From Bacteroidales bacterium (GTDB lineage: Bacteria > Bacteroidota > Bacteroidia > Bacteroidales > F082), in contig JALNZU010000011.1 of assembly GCA_023229245.1 (NCBI GenBank), forward strand, positions 31,551 to 95,550: a stretch of 64,000 nt of DNA. Reading direction: 5' to 3'. Position 1 is the first letter of the stretch. The number at the start of each line of letters is the position of its first letter. The notes beneath the pieces are model-generated. The model searched no databases. It was not told where the DNA came from and saw nothing but the letters and a program-made list of their open reading frames with translations. Positions 60,435-64,000 of this stretch are shown in pieces. A program made the translations under genes and the position numbers.

Positions 60435-61616
60435 ATGAAACAAAAAAATCTTGGATTCAACTCCAAAGCCGTTCATGCCGGCACTATGGACGATGTTCGT
60501 AACAGCGCCATCAGTCCAATTTATCAAACTTCTACCTTCCGCTTCGACTCGGCTGATCATGGTGCTAAATGTTTTGCCGGAGAAGACACCGGATATATTT
60601 ATACCCGATTAGGAAATCCAACTATAAAAGAGTTGGAAGACGCAGTAGCCATATTAGAAAACGGATATGGAGGCATAGCCGTCAGCTCGGGTATGGCAGC
60701 CGTTAATACGGTGTATATGACTTATCTCGGCCAAGGGAAGCATGTAGTAGCTCATAACTCTTTATATGGCCCATCACGTGGGGTTTTGGAAACTATCTAT
60801 CCTCGTTTTGGGATAACAGCAAGCTTTGTGGATGCTACCGATCCGCAAAATGTAGCCGACGCCATACAGCCTGATACCGCCCTCATATATCTTGAAACAC
60901 CAGCTAATCCAACCATTGGCATTACCGATTTGGAAGCTGTGGTACGCATCGCCCGTCAACATCAAATACCTGTATGTGTGGATAACACTTTTTGTAGTCC
61001 ATATCTGCAAAAGCCCCTTGAGCTTGGGGTAGATATCGTTTTGCATTCCATGACAAAATTCATTAACGGACATGCCGATATAGTAGCCGGGATGATAGTT
61101 ACCAAGACAAAAGAAGAGTATCAAAAGCTGCGTCCGGTTATGGTCAATATGGGCTTCAATATGGACCCGCATCAGGCATGGCTCACACGCAGAGGACTAA
61201 AAACCTTAGGTATCCGTATCGAAAAGGCTCAGGAAAATGCGATTCAGGTAGCTCAATATCTTGAACAGCATCCAAAGGTTGAATGGGTATTGTATCCTGG
61301 ACTGTCTTCGCATCCACAATATGAGCTTGGAAAACGCCAGATGAAAGGCCCGGGTTCTATGCTCAGCTTCAGCCTGAAAGGAGGATTTGAAGCAGGAAAG
61401 CGGATGATGGATCATGTACAGTTAGCACTGTTGGCAGTCTCCTTAGGTGGTATTGAAACACTTATTCAGCACCCCGCAAGCATGACACACTCCAAGCTTA
61501 GTAAAGAAGCCAAAGAAACAGCAGGTATCACAGAAGGATTGGTACGACTAAGCGTGGGTATAGAAGAAGTTGAAGATATCATCAAGGATCTTGAACAGGC
61601 TTTGTTGAAAGTGTAA
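60435..61616 (+). CDS. PLP-dependent Cys/Met-metabolism lyase (methionine gamma-lyase/cystathionine gamma-synthase-like)
   Basis: A 393-residue fold-type I PLP enzyme. YTRLGNPTIKELE is the substrate-side Tyr/Arg motif, CVDNTFCSPYLQKPLELG the PLP-ring region, HSMTKFINGHADIVAG contains the Schiff-base Lys (about residue 208), and SLGGIETLIQHPASMTH the carboxylate-binding end. Overall it looks most like methionine gamma-lyase. The Cys of the LYGCT motif, important in Pseudomonas methionine gamma-lyase, is missing (LYGPS here), so cystathionine gamma-synthase or -lyase activity is equally possible. The ATG at 60435 gives the family-like start MKQKNLGFNSKAVHAG; the upstream extension overlaps the terminator. 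Confidence 0.87.
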   Translation: MKQKNLGFNSKAVHAGTMDDVRNSAISPIYQTSTFRFDSADHGAKCFAGEDTGYIYTRLGNPTIKELEDAVAILENGYGGIAVSSGMAAVNTVYMTYLGQGKHVVAHNSLYGPSRGVLETIYPRFGITASFVDATDPQNVADAIQPDTALIYLETPANPTIGITDLEAVVRIARQHQIPVCVDNTFCSPYLQKPLELGVDIVLHSMTKFINGHADIVAGMIVTKTKEEYQKLRPVMVNMGFNMDPHQAWLTRRGLKTLGIRIEKAQENAIQVAQYLEQHPKVEWVLYPGLSSHPQYELGKRQMKGPGSMLSFSLKGGFEAGKRMMDHVQLALLAVSLGGIETLIQHPASMTHSKLSKEAKETAGITEGLVRLSVGIEEVEDIIKDLEQALLKV

Positions 61617-61694
61617 TCATCAGAAGATAAACGATACGCTCAAGCTGGTCAATATCTTTGGTCGGTTTTTTTATCAATAAAACATATTAGACAC

Positions 61695-61726
61695 TTGTTT
61701 TGCAAGTGAGGGTTAGCGTATCTTTG
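61695..61726 (+). promoter_or_regulatory. Candidate promoter of the TPR histidine kinase, with palindrome over the -33 box
   Basis: TTG (61695-61697), 21 nt spacer, TATCTTTG (61719-61726). The inverted repeat CACTTG-TTTTG-CAAGTG (61692-61708) covers the -33 element and could be an operator. The ATG lies at 61760. Confidence 0.5.
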
Positions 61727-61759
61727 CCCGTTAGCCAGCAACCATAAAGAATATATCTT

Positions 61760-63799
61760 ATGAGAGCTCTTTCATTCTTTATTTTATCCATATGGATTGG
61801 ATGTCAACTCACCTTTTTTTCTTTTTTTTCCGCAGCCGCAAATAACACTCTGGGTCACAGTAAAATAGATTCATTATTTTCTCTTTTTGCCAATACAGAA
61901 AATGTTCAGACAAAAAAGATTCTAATCAATAATATTGTGGATTTCTATCAAGGTGAGACGACAAATGATACTATCACCAATCTTTTATACGAGATCGAAG
62001 AGCATCTTTCGACTGACAGCGGCTATTTTTATCTTCTTGTAGGGAAGCTTTACCAAAACAGCAGGCAATATGAACAAGCCAAAGAATATTTTGATACTGC
62101 CGTTTCTAAGTTTACTATAAGTAATAATTCTGACTTATACTGGGAGGCAGTGTACCTTATGGGCTTCGCCCTGTATAGTGTGGGTGACTACTCGAAAGCA
62201 AGCGATGAGTTTTTTCGGACGTTGAAGTATTACGAAAGTCACAACAAATGGATTGACATGGCAGGCGTATTCAATACGCTGGGTATTATAGCTCATCGTG
62301 GTGAAGGGGATGTCAATAAGGCACTAAACTATTATCAAAGAGCAATTGACTTACTTTCTAAGGACACTACTGATACCGGTACCCTTTATGTCAAACTGCT
62401 GACCAATATGGGATTATCCTATTACGAATTAGCAGAATATAAAAATGCTGAACAACATTTCCTTGAAGCTATTGAAAGAAATAAGGTATTCAATGATCCT
62501 TTTATTCAACTAGTTAATGAAGGTAATTTAGGATTAGCCTATTCTGGATTAGGTGATTATCATCAATCGGAGAAGTACTTTAAATTAGTTATCGAAAAAA
62601 GTAAGAAATCAGGCGACCTACTCTCTGAAGCTGTGAATATGGGTGATTTAGGTAGGCTATATCTAAAAAAGTCAAGCGACGAACAATATCATACCTATCA
62701 ATCTTATTGGGTAAATAAAGCCGTTCATTGTTTTAAGGAATCGCTAATAATCCTCTACGAATTAAAAGACTTCAGGCGTTATTTAGGTTATTCATTGGAA
62801 TTATCAAAGGCATATGAATTATTGGGAAACTATCGGCAATCCTTAGCAGCTTATCAGCAACATATCTATTATAGGGATAGCCTGTACACCGTAGAAAACA
62901 CCAAAGAAACAGCTAAACGGGAGATACAGTATGAGTTTTCAAGACGCGAAGATTCATTGCGAATAGACAACCAAAAACAACTTGCCATTAAAGATGCAAG
63001 CCTGAGGGCAAGAAAACAGCAGTCCAAATTGCTGCTCATTGGCATTGGACTGACTATCGTCATTATTGTTTTGCTTTTCCAACAAAATAGGATACGTAAA
63101 AAACACAACACCGAATTGAACATTGTTAATAAGGAGCTTGCCGAAGCAAATCAGATCAAAATTAAATTTTTCGGTATTCTCAATCACGATCTGCGCAGCC
63201 CTATCTCCAGTATTATCAATTTAATCAAAATATTGCAAGCTAAAGAGAATCCTCTGGATGAGATTACTCGAGAGAGAATACAGAATCAGACTATTAACTC
63301 CGCTCAGAGTCTCCTTTCAGCTATGGACGATCTGCTCCTTTGGAGTAAGAGTCAGATGGAAAATTTCATCCCACATCCTAATCCTTTCAAGATTGCAAAG
63401 TTATTTAAAGAGCTAAAGGACTTTTTTCAATATCATACTGCTATAGTACTTGAATTTCACGATCCGGAACAGATCAACCTATATACAGATCAAAACTATC
63501 TGAAAATCATTACTCGAAATCTAACTAATAATGCTATTAAAGCTACAACTCAAAAAGAGAATCCTACCATCATATGGAAAGCTTTCACCGAAAACAAACG
63601 CATCATACTCAGTATCACCGATAATGGTACTGGAGGAACCGATAAAGATTTTCAAGCCTTATATGACGATAGACATACTATGGGCATACGAACAGGATTA
63701 GGACTGCATCTGATACGTGATTTGGCAAAAGCTATCGATTGTGCCATTGAAGTTCACTCCGAATTAGGTATTGGAACTACTATACGTTTGATCTTTTGA
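61760..63799 (+). CDS. TPR-sensor histidine kinase
   Basis: A 679-residue membrane kinase. A signal peptide (about 1-33) is followed by a periplasmic region of TPR units (for example SRQYEQAKEYFDTAVSKF, DVNKALNYYQRAIDLL, GDYHQSEKYFKLVIEKS), a coiled coil and one transmembrane helix (LLLIGIGLTIVIIVLLF). HisKA has FGILNHDLRSPISS (His near 476), and the HATPase domain ITDNGTGG and TGLGLHLIRDLAKAI. There is no receiver. The D-L-R-S-P form of the H box and compact ATPase domain are typical of Bacteroidota TPR kinases. No response-regulator gene lies next to it, so the partner is unknown. Confidence 0.92.
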   Translation: MRALSFFILSIWIGCQLTFFSFFSAAANNTLGHSKIDSLFSLFANTENVQTKKILINNIVDFYQGETTNDTITNLLYEIEEHLSTDSGYFYLLVGKLYQNSRQYEQAKEYFDTAVSKFTISNNSDLYWEAVYLMGFALYSVGDYSKASDEFFRTLKYYESHNKWIDMAGVFNTLGIIAHRGEGDVNKALNYYQRAIDLLSKDTTDTGTLYVKLLTNMGLSYYELAEYKNAEQHFLEAIERNKVFNDPFIQLVNEGNLGLAYSGLGDYHQSEKYFKLVIEKSKKSGDLLSEAVNMGDLGRLYLKKSSDEQYHTYQSYWVNKAVHCFKESLIILYELKDFRRYLGYSLELSKAYELLGNYRQSLAAYQQHIYYRDSLYTVENTKETAKREIQYEFSRREDSLRIDNQKQLAIKDASLRARKQQSKLLLIGIGLTIVIIVLLFQQNRIRKKHNTELNIVNKELAEANQIKIKFFGILNHDLRSPISSIINLIKILQAKENPLDEITRERIQNQTINSAQSLLSAMDDLLLWSKSQMENFIPHPNPFKIAKLFKELKDFFQYHTAIVLEFHDPEQINLYTDQNYLKIITRNLTNNAIKATTQKENPTIIWKAFTENKRIILSITDNGTGGTDKDFQALYDDRHTMGIRTGLGLHLIRDLAKAIDCAIEVHSELGIGTTIRLIF

Positions 63800-63858
63800 T
63801 TTTTTTAAGCCTTCTATTGATAATCAGTCCATCAGACATGCTCATAAACTTAAAGAAA

Positions 63859-63883
63859 AAGCCGGCTTTATTCAAGCCGGCTT
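63859..63883. terminator. Bidirectional rho-independent terminator
   Basis: AAGCCGGCTT (63859-63868) and a second AAGCCGGCTT (63874-63883) form a 10-bp stem around a 5-nt loop, with A and T runs on both sides. It separates the TPR kinase from the convergent T9SS-cargo gene. Confidence 0.8.
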
Positions 63884-63905
63884 TTCATCTACTTAACCAA
63901 AACAA

Positions 63906-64000
63906 TTATTCACTGATAATTATATTTTTATGCACTCGTTCACCCTGCTCGTTGATGAACTGCATCACATAAGCTCCTTTATGGAAGCCTGTAAGGTCTA
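63906..64000 (-). CDS. C-terminal end of a T9SS-exported protein, gene continues beyond the window
   Basis: A minus-strand frame is open from the window edge to a TAA at 63906-63908, encoding the last 30 residues (DLTGFHKGAYVMQFINEQGE, then a short strand ending KNIIISE). The pattern D-L-x-G-x-x-K-G-x-Y plus a terminal I-I-I strand is the end of the type IX secretion sorting domain, also seen in the beta-helix protein at 15275. The rest of the gene is outside the window, so the cargo domain is unknown. Confidence 0.7.
   Translation of the reverse strand, partial: DLTGFHKGAYVMQFINEQGERVHKNIIISE

Noticed and set aside
1..64000. CRISPR arrays, rRNA genes, prophage and complete insertion sequences
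   Set aside because: No regularly spaced repeats, rRNA-like stretches, phage structural genes or full transposases with inverted ends were seen.

Overview
The window is about 64 kb of a moderately AT-rich bacterial chromosome, from a member of the Bacteroidota. Four things in the sequence point there. Secreted proteins carry type IX secretion (T9SS) C-terminal sorting tails (15275-16915, and a fragment at 63906-64000). There is a GWxTD-domain protein. Intergenic regions repeatedly carry the Bacteroidota -7 promoter box TAnnTTTG. Start codons lack clear Shine-Dalgarno sequences. I cannot name the genus. No rRNA, CRISPR array, prophage or intact insertion sequence was seen; one tRNA (Ser-UGA) is present.

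Region 1 (1-20647, + strand) is a surface-polysaccharide cluster. In order it encodes a chain-length/co-polymerase protein with an inserted LysM domain (cut by the window start), a Wzx-type flippase, a Wzy/ligase-type polymerase, a tandemly duplicated pair of GT2 genes (soluble GT2 plus membrane GT2, twice), a GT4, a second GT-B enzyme, a hexapeptide acyltransferase, an FkbM-type methyltransferase, a further membrane GT2, a T9SS-exported beta-helix protein, a zinc-ribbon methyltransferase and a hybrid histidine kinase whose start overlaps the previous stop. A single-domain response regulator follows. The gene set suggests synthesis, export, decoration and possibly surface processing of one glycan, with a signalling pair attached.

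Region 2 (20668-39897) is mostly housekeeping and single-function genes: peptidase E, an unknown 852-residue secreted helical protein, RtcB RNA ligase, a ProX/YbaK editing hydrolase, an AsmA-like protein with a long coiled-coil tail, chorismate synthase, a cysteine-cluster protein, an apparently exported peptide deformylase, a TPR lipoprotein, RecA, a Bcp peroxiredoxin, endonuclease III, a 69-residue protein, a DUF438/PAS protein, a kinase-less TPR membrane protein, two thioredoxins (one predicted exported) and a stand-alone IS1595-type zinc ribbon.

Region 3 (39904-44283) holds a bidirectional terminator, tRNA-Ser, a stretch with an orphan promoter-like sequence, then GWxTD protein, LpxL/HtrB-like acyltransferase and GT2, facing type II dehydroquinase. 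Region 4 (44483-52460, - strand) is a four-gene signalling block: two large hybrid histidine kinases with CheR and CheB-catalytic-domain proteins, but no MCP, CheA or CheW in the window.

Region 5 (52583-59717, - strand) is an AddB-like nuclease gene, a MurU-like nucleotidyltransferase and an AmgK-like sugar kinase fused to a RapZ C-terminal domain, followed upstream by a type II restriction-modification pair of the MvaI/BcnI family. Region 6 (59842-64000) has a rubrerythrin-like ferritin, a PLP-dependent sulfur amino-acid lyase, a TPR histidine kinase and the tail of another T9SS cargo gene. The most promising unusual item is the AmgK-RapZ(C) fusion beside MurU. It could be a peptidoglycan amino-sugar salvage route with its own amino-sugar-sensing domain.
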